Of a stretch of DNA of 8,053 nt, positions 1 through 6,200 are shown piece after piece; positions within the stretch are counted from its first letter, which is position 1, and the number at the start of each line of letters is the position of its first letter. The stretch covers positions 1 to 8,053 of the forward strand of contig JAIUNH010000157.1 of the NCBI GenBank assembly GCA_020161965.1, read 5' to 3'. The notes beneath the pieces were generated by a model that worked only from the letters and a program-made list of their open reading frames with translations, did no database searches and was not told the origin of the DNA. Origin of the DNA: Pseudomonadota bacterium (GTDB lineage: Bacteria; Pseudomonadota; Alphaproteobacteria; CACIAM-22H2). The position numbers and the translations under genes are program-made.

Positions 1-14
1 AGACCTTCGCCTGA
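1..14 (+). CDS. atpA: ATP synthase F1 subunit alpha, extreme C-terminal end (partial)
   Basis: Only the last codons are present. In the frame starting at base 3 the sequence reads Thr-Phe-Ala-stop, and the two bases before it fit a Lys codon (AAG), giving a KTFA ending. From memory this resembles the ends of alphaproteobacterial alpha subunits. The position, directly upstream of atpG with a gap of about 35 bases, is where atpA lies in the atpHAGDC operon. Another open frame (Asp-Leu-Arg-Leu-Ile-Lys-Arg-Lys-Ser-stop, ending at 31) cannot be excluded from so little sequence. Identity is therefore mainly an inference from gene order. Confidence 0.5.
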
Positions 15-49
15 TCAAGCGCAAGAGCTAGGGAAGGGCCGCGAAGCTC

Positions 50-931
50 ATGCCGAGTCTCAAATCACTCCGGATGCGGATCGCGTCGGTCAAGTCGACG
101 CAGAAGATCACGTCCGCCATGAAGATGGTCGCCGCCGCCAAGTTGCGCCGCGCGCAGGAGCAGGCGGAAGCCGCACGCCCCTACGCCGAGCGTATGGGCA
201 AGGTGCTGGCTTCGCTCGCCGGTGCGGCGACGGCCGGCGCCGGGGCGCCCAAACTTCTGAGCGGAACGGGATCGGACAAAACCCATCTGTTGATCGTCTG
301 CACGTCCGATCGCGGTCTGTGCGGCGCGTTCAACTCGTCGATCGTGCGCCTCGCGCGCGCGGAAATCCGCAAGCTCCAGGGCGAAGGCAAGCAGGTGAAA
401 ATCCTGGCCGTCGGCCGCAAGGGGCGCGACGCGCTGCGCCGCGACTACGCCGATCTGATCGTCGGTTCGGTCGATCTGCCGAAGAAGAAGCTCGGCTTCG
501 CCGACGCGCAAGCGGTCGCCACGAAGATCCTGTCGATGTTCGACGCGGACGAGTTCGACGTGGCCGCGCTCTACTACGCGCGCTTCAAGTCGGCGATCGC
601 CCAGATCCCGACGCGTCTGCAGATCGTTCCTTTCGCCGCCGAAGCGGGTGCCGCACCCGCCGCAGCGCCGTCGGGTGCCGTTTACGAGTACGAGCCGGAA
701 GAAGGCGAGATCCTCGCCGCCCTGCTGCCGCGCAATCTGTCGGTCCAGGTCTATCGCTCGCTGCTCGAGAATGCCGCGTCCGAGCAAGGTGCGCGCATGT
801 CCGCGATGGACAGCGCCACGCGCAATGCCGGCGACATGATCAAGAAACTCACCCTGAACTATAACCGCTCGCGCCAGGCCTCGATCACCAAGGAATTGAT
901 CGAGATCATCTCCGGCGCCGAAGCCGTCTGA
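50..931 (+). CDS. atpG: ATP synthase F1 subunit gamma
   Basis: This is the central rotor shaft of F1. It turns inside the alpha3-beta3 hexamer and couples proton flow through Fo to ATP synthesis at the cytoplasmic face of the inner membrane. The 293-residue product is close to the usual 285-295. The N-terminal helix has the family signature (KITSAMKMVAAAKLRRAQ, about residues 19-36). A Rossmann-like middle carries CTSDRGLCGAFN at 84-95. The C-terminal helix has SAMDSATRNAGDMI and ends NRSRQASITKELIEIISGAEA, as expected for the coiled-coil shaft. A short Ala/Pro-rich stretch at about 199-212 (AAEAGAAPAAAPSG) is a variable surface loop. The ATG at 50 puts the conserved PSLKSLRMRI start directly after Met; purine-rich GGGAAGGG at 31-38 lies upstream, slightly far at 11 bases. 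atpD follows after 22 bases. Confidence 0.98.
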   Translation: MPSLKSLRMRIASVKSTQKITSAMKMVAAAKLRRAQEQAEAARPYAERMGKVLASLAGAATAGAGAPKLLSGTGSDKTHLLIVCTSDRGLCGAFNSSIVRLARAEIRKLQGEGKQVKILAVGRKGRDALRRDYADLIVGSVDLPKKKLGFADAQAVATKILSMFDADEFDVAALYYARFKSAIAQIPTRLQIVPFAAEAGAAPAAAPSGAVYEYEPEEGEILAALLPRNLSVQVYRSLLENAASEQGARMSAMDSATRNAGDMIKKLTLNYNRSRQASITKELIEIISGAEAV

Positions 932-939
932 TATCGCAC

Positions 940-945
940 GAGGAG
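940..945 (+). promoter_or_regulatory. Ribosome binding site of atpD
   Basis: GAGGAG lies 8 bases before the ATG at 954, in the 22-base gap after the atpG stop. It is the clearest Shine-Dalgarno match in the window, which suits the three-copies-per-F1 stoichiometry of the beta subunit. It also fixes the atpD start. Confidence 0.75.
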
Positions 946-953
946 CCCGCACC

Positions 954-2378
954 ATGGCGAACAACAAAGTCGGCCGCATCACCCAGATCCTGGGCGCCGT
1001 CGTCGACGTCCATTTCGACGGCGAATTGCCGGCGATTTTGAACGCGCTGCACGTCAAGAACCAGGACAAGACCCTGGTCCTCGAAGTGGCGCAGCATCTC
1101 GGCGAAAGCGCCGTCCGCGCCATCGCGATGGACACGACCGACGGTCTGGTCCGCGGCGCCGAAGCGGTGGACACGGGTGCCGCCATTTCGATGCCGGTCG
1201 GTCCCGAAACGCTGGGCCGCATCATCAACGTGATCGGCGAGCCGATCGACGAGCGCGGCGCCATCGGCGCCAAGCGCACGCTGCCGATCCATCGTTCGGC
1301 GCCGGAATTCGTCGAGCAGGCGACGGAATCGGAAATTCTGGTCACGGGCATCAAGGTCATCGACCTTCTTGCCCCCTACGCCAAGGGCGGGAAGATCGGC
1401 CTGTTCGGCGGTGCGGGCGTGGGCAAGACCGTGACGATCATGGAGCTCATCAACAACGTCGCCAAGGCGCATGGCGGCGTGTCGGTGTTCGCGGGCGTGG
1501 GTGAACGTACCCGCGAAGGCAACGACCTCTATCACGAGATGATCGAATCGGGCGTCATCAAGACCGACGGCCCCGGCTCGAAGGTGGCGCTGGTCTACGG
1601 TCAGATGAACGAGCCGCCCGGTGCGCGTATGCGCGTCGGTCTGTCGGGTCTGACGGTCGCCGAATATTTCCGCGACGAAGAAGGCCAGGACGTTCTGTTC
1701 TTCGTCGACAACATCTTCCGCTTCACGCAGGCCGGCGCCGAAGTGTCGGCGCTGCTGGGCCGCATCCCGTCGGCGGTGGGTTATCAGCCCACGCTGTCGA
1801 CCGACATGGGCGCCTTGCAGGAACGCATCACCTCGACCAAGAAGGGCTCGATCACCTCGGTGCAGGCCATTTACGTGCCCGCCGACGACTTGACCGATCC
1901 GGCCCCCGCCACGTCGTTCTCGCACTTGGACGCGACGACCGTGTTGTCGCGCCAGATCGCGGAGCTCGGCATTTTCCCGGCCGTGGATCCTCTGGACTCC
2001 ACGTCGCGTATGCTCGACCCGCGGGTCATCGGCGATGAGCACTACCAAGTCGCCCGCGACGTCCAGAAGGTGCTGCAGACCTACAAGTCGCTGCAGGACA
2101 TCATCGCCATTCTGGGCATGGACGAGCTGTCGGAAGAAGACAAGCTGGTCGTCGCCCGCGCGCGTAAGATCCAGCGCTTCCTGTCGCAGCCCTTCCACGT
2201 CGCCGAAGTCTTCACCGGCTCGCCGGGCGTGCTCGTGAAGCTCGAAGACACGATCAAGGGCTTCAAGGAAATCGTGCAGGGCAAGTGCGACGACATGCCC
2301 GAAGCCGCCTTCTACATGGTCGGCACGATCGACGAAGCGCGCGCCAAGGCGCGCAAGATGGCCGCGGAAGCCGCCTGA
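954..2378 (+). CDS. atpD: ATP synthase F1 subunit beta (catalytic)
   Basis: This is the catalytic subunit of F1 ATP synthase, which binds ADP and phosphate and releases ATP as gamma rotates. The 474-residue product is of normal length and appears intact. An N-terminal beta-barrel (about 1-80; GRITQILGAVVDVHF at 7-21) is followed by the nucleotide-binding domain. That domain has the P-loop GGAGVGKT at 152-159, the catalytic glutamate E184 in GERTREG, and the Walker B segment DVLFFVDNIFRF at 246-257 (D252, arginine R256). ALLGRIPSAVGYQPTL and ITSTKKGSITSVQAIYVPADDLTDPAP are the usual catalytic-interface blocks. The C-terminal domain contains DELSEED at 390-396, the lever that contacts gamma. 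The atpC start lies 2 bases after its stop, so the two are probably translationally coupled. Confidence 0.99.
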   Translation: MANNKVGRITQILGAVVDVHFDGELPAILNALHVKNQDKTLVLEVAQHLGESAVRAIAMDTTDGLVRGAEAVDTGAAISMPVGPETLGRIINVIGEPIDERGAIGAKRTLPIHRSAPEFVEQATESEILVTGIKVIDLLAPYAKGGKIGLFGGAGVGKTVTIMELINNVAKAHGGVSVFAGVGERTREGNDLYHEMIESGVIKTDGPGSKVALVYGQMNEPPGARMRVGLSGLTVAEYFRDEEGQDVLFFVDNIFRFTQAGAEVSALLGRIPSAVGYQPTLSTDMGALQERITSTKKGSITSVQAIYVPADDLTDPAPATSFSHLDATTVLSRQIAELGIFPAVDPLDSTSRMLDPRVIGDEHYQVARDVQKVLQTYKSLQDIIAILGMDELSEEDKLVVARARKIQRFLSQPFHVAEVFTGSPGVLVKLEDTIKGFKEIVQGKCDDMPEAAFYMVGTIDEARAKARKMAAEAA

Positions 2379-2380
2379 GC

Positions 2381-2782
2381 ATGACCGGCAAAACCAAGTT
2401 CGAGCTGGTCTCGCCCGAGCGCCTTGTGCTGTCCGAGAACGTCGACATGGTCGTCGTTCCCGGCAGTGAGGGCGATTTCGGCGTGCTTGCCGGCCACTCG
2501 CCGGTCGTCTCGACCTTGCGTTTCGGCACGATCGACGTTCACGACAACGGTGCGGTCAAGGATCGCATCTTCGTCGCGGGCGGTTTCGCTGAAGTGACGC
2601 CGGAAGGCGTCACGGTTCTGGCGGAAGACGCGGCGCGTCTGACCGAGATCGACAAGGCCGCCGTGTCGTCGGAAATCGAAACGCTGCGCGCCAAGCTGGG
2701 TGCGGCGACGACCGACGACGAACGCCAGCCGATCGCGGCGAAGCTCGACATCGCCACGGCGAAGCTGGCGGCGGTCGCGTAA
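2381..2782 (+). CDS. atpC: ATP synthase F1 subunit epsilon
   Basis: This rotor-foot subunit binds gamma and the c-ring. In bacteria its C-terminal helices can inhibit ATP hydrolysis. The 133-residue product fits the family. The N-terminal beta-sandwich covers about residues 1-85 and has the conserved VVVPGSEGDFGVLAGHSP at 24-41 and FVAGGFAEV further on. A C-terminal helical part from about residue 88 is rich in Ala, Glu and Lys (EDAARLTEIDKAAVSSEIETL). The ATG at 2381 was chosen because it gives the standard N-terminus (TKFELVSPERLVLS) and starts 2 bases after the atpD stop. The same frame is open upstream to an earlier ATG at 2285, but that stretch overlaps atpD and lacks family character. 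No strong Shine-Dalgarno is seen, so coupling to atpD translation is likely. It is the last atp gene of the operon. Confidence 0.97.
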   Translation: MTGKTKFELVSPERLVLSENVDMVVVPGSEGDFGVLAGHSPVVSTLRFGTIDVHDNGAVKDRIFVAGGFAEVTPEGVTVLAEDAARLTEIDKAAVSSEIETLRAKLGAATTDDERQPIAAKLDIATAKLAAVA

Positions 2783-2796
2783 AGCTTCTTCGGGCG

Positions 2797-3348
2797 ATGA
2801 AAAAGATCCGGACGCCCGCCCGCAAGGCGGGCGTTCGCGTTTCAACGTCCCGGCAAATCGATGCCGGGTTTCCGCCGATCCTGGGCGCCAAACCGCGATT
2901 CCTGATTCTGGGCTCGCTGCCAAGCCAAGCCTCGCTCGCCGCCGCGCAATATTACGCCCATAAGCGCAACGCTTTCTGGCCGATGCTCGGCGCCATTCTC
3001 GGCTTCGACGCCGGCTTGCCTTATGCCTTGCGCGTCGAAAAATTGAAGGAAGCGCGCATCGCCGTCTGGGATGTGTGCGCGGCGGCGCATCGCCCCGGCT
3101 CGCTCGACAGCGACATCGCGACCGATACGGTGACGCCCAACGATTTCGCCGCGCTGTTTGCCCAGAACCCGTCTATCTGTGCGGTACTGCTCAACGGCGG
3201 CACGGCCGCCGATCTGTTTCGCACGCGCGTGGTGCCCACGCTCCAATCCTGCCCCGACCGGCATCGCCTGCCGTCGACCAGCCCCGCCCATGCGGGCATG
3301 AATTTCGATGACAAACGCGGGCGCTGGGCGGCGGCCCTGGGGCGTTAG
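2797..3348 (+). CDS. DNA glycosylase, uracil-DNA-glycosylase superfamily (hypoxanthine/deoxyinosine type)
   Basis: This is a probable base-excision repair enzyme that would remove deaminated bases such as hypoxanthine from DNA. The core starts at residue 24 with GFPPILG, then beta-strand RFLILGSLPSQASL at 34-47 and YYAHKRNAFWPMLG at 52-65. In UDG superfamily family 6 (HDG), the Asn of this block is the catalytic candidate (here N58). The second active-site block RLPSTSPAHAG occurs at 157-167. Length (183 residues) and block order match the family. The first 23 residues are not family-like and overlap the atp terminator hairpin. No other ATG, GTG or TTG precedes the conserved core and no clear Shine-Dalgarno is visible, so the start at 2797 is weakly supported. 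It converges with the DUF1194 gene, stops 9 bases apart. A G/T-mismatch (Mug-like) specificity is the main alternative. Confidence 0.85.
   Translation: MKKIRTPARKAGVRVSTSRQIDAGFPPILGAKPRFLILGSLPSQASLAAAQYYAHKRNAFWPMLGAILGFDAGLPYALRVEKLKEARIAVWDVCAAAHRPGSLDSDIATDTVTPNDFAALFAQNPSICAVLLNGGTAADLFRTRVVPTLQSCPDRHRLPSTSPAHAGMNFDDKRGRWAAALGR
2809..2837 (+). terminator. Putative intrinsic terminator of the atp operon
   Basis: The core is a perfect 9-bp inverted repeat (ACGCCCGCC at 2812-2820 and GGCGGGCGT at 2826-2834) with a 5-base CGCAA loop. It extends to 12 pairs with one G-U at the base (2809-2837). It begins 27 bases after the atpC stop, is preceded by an A-run at 2800-2804, and is followed by only a short T-run (TTT at 2840-2842). 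The U-tract is weak, so termination may be partial. Its position and the clean GC stem make it the natural end of the atp transcript. It also lies inside the first codons of the next reading frame (2797-3348). Confidence 0.7.
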
Positions 3349-3357
3349 AGGGGCGCG

Positions 3358-4065
3358 CTAAGCCACTTCCATCGCGATCTTGTTGGCGATGGCGGGGCCG
3401 AAATCGGCGAAGCGACGCGCGGGCAAAACGAAGGCGCCGGGCCCGCCGATCACTTCGGCACGGAAATAGCGGTCGAGCGTGGCGTGGTCGCTCAATATCG
3501 CCAGGGCGTTGATGCCGATCCCGGCCGCCACCGCGTCGTCGCGCGCATAGCGCGGGAAACGGCCTTGGTTGTTCATCCCGTCGCCCGACACGTCGATCAC
3601 CCGCCGCTCGGGCAAGAAGGGGATGCGTTCCAGCATCCGCCGCCCATGGTCGATCGCCGCCCCGATCGAGGTCGCGTCGTCGTCGACCAGCCTGGCCATG
3701 CCGGAAAGCGTGTCGGCGAAGCGGCCGAAAGCGGGCTTGCCGTCCAGTAGCGTCCAGGGTGTCGCTTCCTTTTGGACGAACTGCCCGCCCCATTGGGTCA
3801 TGATGACGGCGATGGCCCCGTGCCGGCCGCTCAGCGCCGCGCGCTGGACCCGGTCGGTGCGGAACGCGTCGGCATAACCCTGCGCCTGAAGCCGGTATTC
3901 GCCTTCGTCGATCGAGCGCGAGCAATCGACCGCCAAAACCAGGGCGACATCGACCTGCTTGGGGGCGGGATTCTGGGCACCGACCGGAAACGGTGCGGCC
4001 AATGCGCCCAGGGCGAGGCCCCGGACGATGTTCCGGCGCGAGACCCTGGGGGGTGTCGTCGTCAC
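3358..4065 (-). CDS. Tat-exported DUF1194 protein with von Willebrand A-like fold
   Basis: This is a secreted or periplasmic protein of unknown function in the DUF1194 family, which resembles von Willebrand factor A domains and probably binds a divalent metal. Starting at GTG 4065 gives 235 residues. A twin-arginine motif (S9-R-R-N-I-V14) is followed by a hydrophobic run (about 16-28) and a likely cleavage site VGA|Q at 30/31. The mature part opens with a MIDAS-like D47-x-S49-x-S51 in VDCSRSID, has a candidate MIDAS Thr in DATSIGAAI (T132), and the family signature RRVIDVSGDGMNN at 154-166. An in-frame ATG at 4131 would add 22 residues before the signal peptide. I prefer GTG 4065 because GGAAGG lies 9 bases upstream and a TTGACA box falls between the two starts. 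It is divergent from the glycosyltransferase operon, so shared function with either neighbour is not implied. Confidence 0.85.
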   Translation of the reverse strand: MTTTPPRVSRRNIVRGLALGALAAPFPVGAQNPAPKQVDVALVLAVDCSRSIDEGEYRLQAQGYADAFRTDRVQRAALSGRHGAIAVIMTQWGGQFVQKEATPWTLLDGKPAFGRFADTLSGMARLVDDDATSIGAAIDHGRRMLERIPFLPERRVIDVSGDGMNNQGRFPRYARDDAVAAGIGINALAILSDHATLDRYFRAEVIGGPGAFVLPARRFADFGPAIANKIAMEVA

Positions 4066-4071
4066 GTGGAA

Positions 4072-4080
4072 CCGCCTTCC
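4072..4080 (-). promoter_or_regulatory. Ribosome binding site deciding the DUF1194 start
   Basis: On the minus strand GGAAGGCGG runs from 4080 to 4072. Its GGAAGG part ends 9 bases before the GTG at 4065. No comparable site serves the upstream in-frame ATG at 4131. This supports the shorter protein with an N-terminal Tat signal. Confidence 0.55.
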
Positions 4081-4088
4081 GTTGACCC

Positions 4089-4119
4089 ATGATGGGGGCG
4101 GAAGGGCGGGGCCTGTCAA
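4089..4119 (-). promoter_or_regulatory. Candidate sigma-70 promoter of the DUF1194 gene
   Basis: A perfect TTGACA (-35) reads on the minus strand at 4119-4114. After a 19-base spacer comes CATCAT at 4094-4089, matching 4 of 6 of TATAAT. The spacer is longer than ideal and the -10 is weak. Transcription would begin near 4082, leaving a leader of about 17 bases that contains the ribosome binding site before GTG 4065. An ATG start at 4131 would then lie outside the transcript. Confidence 0.35.
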
Positions 4120-4150
4120 GGCGGGCTCCATTTGCCCCGGCGCCTGGAAT

Positions 4151-4177
4151 TTGCGAAGAACACCGGACGTTTAAGCT
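4151..4177 (+). promoter_or_regulatory. Candidate promoter of the glycosyltransferase operon
   Basis: TTGCGA (-35-like, 4151-4156) and TAAGCT (-10-like, 4172-4177) are separated by 15 bases, which is short. This A/T-richer patch stands out in the divergent intergenic region. Transcription would start near 4184, about 20 bases before the inferred start of the first glycosyltransferase. This is a suggestion from position and composition only. Confidence 0.3.
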
Positions 4178-4203
4178 AGGCTCGCCTCGTCGGGGTCCGT
4201 TCC

Positions 4204-5367
4204 ATTCGTATCGTCCACGTCATCGCTTCGATCGCCGCACGCACCGGCGGCCCCGCCAAGGCCGTGCTGGATATGGCGCGTGCCGTCGCCGCGTATGGCC
4301 ATCAGGTCGAAATCCAGACGACCGATCGGGCGATGACCGATGCCGAGAAGGCGCTTTACGCGAGCCCCGTCGTCGATCGCGGCGTGACTATCCATGTCCA
4401 CAAGCAAGGTATGCCCGCCACACTCGCCGTCTCATGGCCGTTGGCGCGCGCGTTGGACAAGGCGATCCCGGCGGCGGACGTGGTGCATATCCACTCGCTG
4501 TATCTCTTCCACGTTTGGTACGCGGCGCGCGTCGCGCGCAAAGCGGGCAAGCCGTATCTGCTGCGCCCGCACGGTACGCTCGATCCGTTTTTGTGGCAGC
4601 GTCATCGCTTGCGTAAATCGGTGATCGAGCTCGCCTTCCAAGATCGCGTGATCGATCATGCCGCCGCGTTGCATTGGACGGCGGCCGAGGAAATGGAACT
4701 CGCCGCGCCCTATTCACGGGGTGCGAAGGGCATCGTCGTGCCCAACGGCATCGATATCGGCGACTACGCCGCTCTGCCGGCCCTGGGTGAATTCTTCGCC
4801 AAGCACCCGAACCTTGCCGGCACGAAGCCGGTTCTGTTCCTGTCGCGGCTCAACTTCAAAAAGGGCCTCGACGTTCTGATCCCGGCCTTCCGCAAGGCGC
4901 TCGACGCCGATCCGGCGTTGCGCCTCGTGATCGCCGGGCCCGATGACGGTTACGAGGCGACCGCGCGTGCGCTGGTTTCGCAACACAAGCTGGACGACGC
5001 GACGGTTTGGCTCGGCATGTTGTCGGGCCGCGACAAGCTCGCCGCCTTCGTCGATTGCGCGTTGTTCGCCTTGCCGTCGTGGTCGGAGAATTTCGGCATC
5101 GCGATCGTCGAAGCGATGGCCTGCGCCGCCCCCGTCGTAATCTCCGATCGCGTCAATATCTGGCGGGAGATCGAAGGGGCGGGGGCGGGTCTCGTCTCGC
5201 CGCCCGATATCGACGCGGTCGCAGCACACATCCTTCTGCTCGCCAACGATCCCGCCCGCGCCAAGCGCATGGGGGCGGCGGGCCGCAAACTCGCGACAGA
5301 GCGCTACGATTGGGCGAAGATCGGCGCGCAACTCGAAACCATCTATCGGGAGATCGTGGGCGCATGA
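4204..5367 (+). CDS. GT4-family (GT-B) glycosyltransferase
   Basis: This probable retaining glycosyltransferase would transfer a sugar from a nucleotide-sugar donor to a growing lipid-linked glycan at the cytoplasmic face of the inner membrane. Counting from 4204 (387 residues), the N-terminal strand and glycine loop read IRIVHVIASIAARTGGPAKAVLDMA. RPHGTLDPF is at 121-129, and VVPNGID opens the second domain. The donor-site basic residues are R215 and K220 in SRLNFKKGL, and the E-x7-E motif is E295-NFGIAIV-E303 in PSWSENFGIAIVEAMACAAPVV. From the upstream stop (4177-4179) to 4264 there is no ATG, GTG or TTG. A start at GTG 4264 would delete the first strand and the GG loop, so I place the start at ATT 4204, exactly where family members have Met; this is inferred. 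A weak GGGGT (4192-4196) precedes it. The stop overlaps the next gene by 4 bases. Donor and acceptor are unknown. Confidence 0.88.
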   Translation: MRIVHVIASIAARTGGPAKAVLDMARAVAAYGHQVEIQTTDRAMTDAEKALYASPVVDRGVTIHVHKQGMPATLAVSWPLARALDKAIPAADVVHIHSLYLFHVWYAARVARKAGKPYLLRPHGTLDPFLWQRHRLRKSVIELAFQDRVIDHAAALHWTAAEEMELAAPYSRGAKGIVVPNGIDIGDYAALPALGEFFAKHPNLAGTKPVLFLSRLNFKKGLDVLIPAFRKALDADPALRLVIAGPDDGYEATARALVSQHKLDDATVWLGMLSGRDKLAAFVDCALFALPSWSENFGIAIVEAMACAAPVVISDRVNIWREIEGAGAGLVSPPDIDAVAAHILLLANDPARAKRMGAAGRKLATERYDWAKIGAQLETIYREIVGA

Positions 5368-6200
5368 CCCCCGTCTCGGTCGTTATTCTTACCTTCAACT
5401 CCGAAGCCACGATCGGCGCGACGCTGGCCTCGCTTGCGGGCTTGACCACCGACGTGCATGTCGTCGACTCAGGCTCGACCGACAACACGCACGATATCGT
5501 CGCCGCGTCGGGCGCGCAGCTCGTGCATCACCCGTTCGAGAATTACGGGTCCCAGCGCAATTGGGCGATCGCGAATTTGCCGTTGCGCCACGAATGGCAA
5601 TTGCATTTGGACGCCGATGAGCGTTTGACGCCGGAATTGAAGGCCGAAATCGCGACGCTGCTGGCGGCGCCCGTCGATCCCGCAATCTCGGGCTTCTACG
5701 TGCCGCGCCTTGTGCATTTCCATGAGCGTCCGCTGCGCCATGGCGGCATGTACCCGATCTATCACATGCGCCTGTTCCGCACCGGTAAGGGCCATTGCGA
5801 GGCGCGCAAATACGATCAGCATTTCTTCGTCGAAGGCGGCACGCGCAATCTTGCGCATCCGATGATCGACGATATCCGTCTGTCGCTGACCGAATGGACG
5901 GCGCGCCATAATCGCTGGGCGGATGCCGAGGTCGACGAGATATTGAATCCCGGCGGCGACGGGGTGATCCAGGCGGGCTCGGGCGATCCGGTCGCGGAAA
6001 AGCGCCGCGCGCGCGGCTGGTATTACCGGGCACCCTTGTTCCTGCGCGCCTTCCTGCTGTTCTTCTATCGCTATGTCGTGAAGCTCGGCTTCCTCGATGG
6101 CAAGGAAGGGTTGATTTTCTACGTGCTGCAAACCTTGTGGTTTCGCTTCCTGATCGACGCGAAGCTTTACGAGCGACGCAAAGCGATGAGCCGCAAATGA
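5364..6200 (+). CDS. GT2-family (GT-A) glycosyltransferase, WaaE/KdtX-like
   Basis: This probable inverting glycosyltransferase acts on a surface glycan or LPS core. The 278-residue product has an N-terminal GT-A domain: VSVVILTFNSEATIGATLASL (4-24), VVDSGSTDNT, SQRNWAI at 63-69, and the metal-binding LHLDADERL with D83-A-D85-E86. QRNWA followed by the DADE block is typical of the WaaE/KdtX-like branch of GT2. The middle has RHGGMYPIYHMRLFRTGKG, a likely acceptor and metal region. The C-terminus (about 225-263) is strongly hydrophobic and aromatic with scattered basic residues (FLLFFYRYVVKLGF, LIFYVLQTLWFRFLI), suggesting membrane association. The ATG at 5364 overlaps the previous stop as ATGA and starts right at the GT-A fold. 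The open frame continues upstream to 5007, but that part only shadows the first glycosyltransferase. Its stop overlaps the methyltransferase start by 4 bases. Confidence 0.93.
   Translation: MTPVSVVILTFNSEATIGATLASLAGLTTDVHVVDSGSTDNTHDIVAASGAQLVHHPFENYGSQRNWAIANLPLRHEWQLHLDADERLTPELKAEIATLLAAPVDPAISGFYVPRLVHFHERPLRHGGMYPIYHMRLFRTGKGHCEARKYDQHFFVEGGTRNLAHPMIDDIRLSLTEWTARHNRWADAEVDEILNPGGDGVIQAGSGDPVAEKRRARGWYYRAPLFLRAFLLFFYRYVVKLGFLDGKEGLIFYVLQTLWFRFLIDAKLYERRKAMSRK

Noticed and set aside
65..1360. 431-codon open frame antisense to atpG and atpD
   Set aside because: It is a mirror of strongly biased high-GC codons in two highly conserved genes. The protein is Arg-rich, has no recognisable motif and no start signal.
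906..2198. 430-codon open frame antisense to atpD
   Set aside because: Same cause: rare stops on the opposite strand of GC-rich coding DNA. atpD is certain, and the antisense product is low-complexity and rich in His, Asp and Arg.
3330..3370. Possible bidirectional terminator between the convergent glycosylase and DUF1194 genes
   Set aside because: The 9-base gap and its flanks are GC-rich, but I found no convincing inverted repeat followed by a T-run on either strand.
3191..4090. 299-codon minus-strand frame overlapping the glycosylase and DUF1194 genes
   Set aside because: It is out of frame with the DUF1194 gene, which has a clear signal peptide and family motifs. This frame is Arg/Gly/Pro-rich with no motif, although its ATG (4090) shares the same ribosome binding region.
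4089..4616. 175-codon plus-strand frame spanning the divergent region and the start of the first glycosyltransferase
   Set aside because: Wrong frame relative to the GT-B motifs and Arg-rich shadow composition. I considered it because that gene lacks an ATG, but no single frameshift is needed: the correct frame is open back to 4180.
5007..5363. Upstream in-frame extension of the GT2 gene
   Set aside because: It lies wholly inside the first glycosyltransferase, reads as Arg-rich shadow sequence, and the ATG at 5364 starts exactly at the GT-A fold with a typical ATGA overlap.
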